Positions 63,309 through 64,000 of a DNA stretch of 64,000 nucleotides are shown piece after piece. The translations under genes were made by a program, and so were the position numbers. Source of the DNA: Aliarcobacter cibarius (GTDB lineage Bacteria; Campylobacterota; Campylobacteria; Campylobacterales; Arcobacteraceae); NCBI RefSeq assembly GCF_013372265.1, contig NZ_CP054051.1:434001-498000 (forward strand). Direction: 5' to 3'. How positions within the stretch are numbered: position 1 is the stretch's first letter; each line of letters opens with the position of its first letter. The notes beneath the pieces were generated by a model. That model ran no database searches. It worked only from the letters and a program-made list of their open reading frames with translations, and was not told the origin of the DNA.

Positions 63309-64000
63309 ATGTCTGAAAATTTATTAAGCTCGTTAAACAAATCTCAACAAGATGCAGCACAACATATTGATGGACCACTTTTAATTCTTGCAGGAGCTGG
63401 AAGTGGAAAGACTAAAACAATCACAACTAGATTGGCTTTTTTAATATCTATTGGAATAGATCCAAAATCAATTTTAACTTTAACATTTACTAATAAAGCA
63501 GCAAATGAGATGAGAGAAAGAGCTTATTCTCTTTTGAATTCAGAGGAACTAAATACGCCACCTCTTTTGTGTACTTTTCATAAATTTGGATTGTTGTTTT
63601 TAAAGTTTCATATAAGTGAGTTGGACAGAAAAAATAATTTTATAATCATAGATAGTGATGATAAGAGAAGGGTTTTAAAATCTATTAATAAAGATATACC
63701 ATCAGCACTTTTATCAAGTGAAATATCAAAATATAAAAATTCAATAATGTCTCCAATTGAAGTAAAGGCACAAGCACAAGGCAAATTATATACAGAAATT
63801 GCAGATATATATGCTTTATATGAAGAGCATTTATTAAAAAATAATTTAGTTGATTTTGATGATTTATTACTTCTCCCATATAAAATATTAAAGAATAATG
63901 AAAAATTAGCAAAAGATATTAGTAAAAAATATCAATATATTATGGTAGATGAGTATCAAGATACAAATGAGTTACAATATAGGCTATTAAGATTATTGTG
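63309..64000 (+). CDS. UvrD/PcrA-family DNA helicase, N-terminal part
   Basis: The first 230 codons of a superfamily 1 helicase are visible; the gene runs off the window. Seen are the Q motif (LNKSQQDAAQH), Walker A GAGSGKTKTI, motif Ia (LTFTNKAANEM), TFHKFG and Walker B VDEYQDTNELQY. These fit UvrD, PcrA or Rep, which unwind DNA in repair and replication restart; the exact one cannot be settled without the C-terminus. GGAGAAAAA precedes the ATG. Confidence 0.92.
   Translation, partial: MSENLLSSLNKSQQDAAQHIDGPLLILAGAGSGKTKTITTRLAFLISIGIDPKSILTLTFTNKAANEMRERAYSLLNSEELNTPPLLCTFHKFGLLFLKFHISELDRKNNFIIIDSDDKRRVLKSINKDIPSALLSSEISKYKNSIMSPIEVKAQAQGKLYTEIADIYALYEEHLLKNNLVDFDDLLLLPYKILKNNEKLAKDISKKYQYIMVDEYQDTNELQYRLLRLL

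Overview
The window is strongly AT-rich and nearly fully coding, with genes on both strands. It looks like a chromosomal segment of an Arcobacter-type (Arcobacteraceae) member of the Campylobacterota. This rests on short epsilonproteobacterial forms of HrcA and other proteins, -10-only TATAAT promoters, and gene orders I remember from Campylobacter: htrA with a two-component pair; ctpA-purC-purS-purQ-X-plsC-crcB; nadD/rsfS divergent from gapA-pgk-tpiA-fabI; lysA-pheA-hisC; dxs. The genus call is inference. No 16S gene, prophage or CRISPR array is visible.

Layout. 1-4.3 kb: end of truA, then a CIRCE-controlled hrcA-grpE-dnaK heat-shock operon. 4.3-10.7 kb: mltA, a Cys-rich small protein, psd with a Cache-GGDEF-EAL protein, and a RimK-type modification pair. 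10.8-13.8 kb: periplasmic thioredoxin, dsbD and a TauE-type exporter. 13.8-16.4 kb: a DASS-family anion transporter gene cut in two by a 1134-bp IS630-family element. 16.5-24 kb: SGNH hydrolase, transglutaminase-like protein, SDR and Cys-rich protein, then htrA-cprR-cprS and ilvD. 24.2-24.5 kb: tRNA-Leu, -Ser, -Cys. 24.6-27.9 kb: a small lipoprotein and an unfamiliar operon of small membrane protein, FtsX-type permease, ABC ATPase and polytopic Cys-motif membrane protein. 28-31 kb: dksA, truD and a YfgM/BamB-like pair. 31-36.4 kb: ctpA, purine genes, an SH3 membrane protein, plsC, crcB. 36.5-39.5 kb: two tatA genes, argS, rsfS, nadD. 39.5-48.6 kb: lower glycolysis, fabI, lysA, pheA, hisC, dxs. 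48.7-57.5 kb: cytochrome c peroxidase, maf, membrane protein, two NlpC/P60 hydrolases, SIMPL protein, alaS. 57.7-64 kb: trxA, trxB, dapB, purF, radical SAM protein, a LysR regulator and the start of a UvrD-type helicase.

Themes are protein quality control and the cell envelope (DnaK system, HtrA, CtpA, MltA, NlpC/P60, Tat, a possible Bam accessory pair), thiol-disulfide chemistry (two thioredoxins, DsbD, TrxB, several Cys-rich proteins) and housekeeping biosynthesis. The most interesting items are the clean, in-frame-reversible IS insertion, two genes whose best start is an ATT/ATC codon (one of them easily missed), the ABC/Cys-motif membrane operon, a hairpin that hides the ribosome site of the TauE-type gene in read-through RNA, and the YfgM/BamB-like pair. 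No intergenic stretch exceeds about 300 bases once the hidden gene near 27.7 kb is counted.
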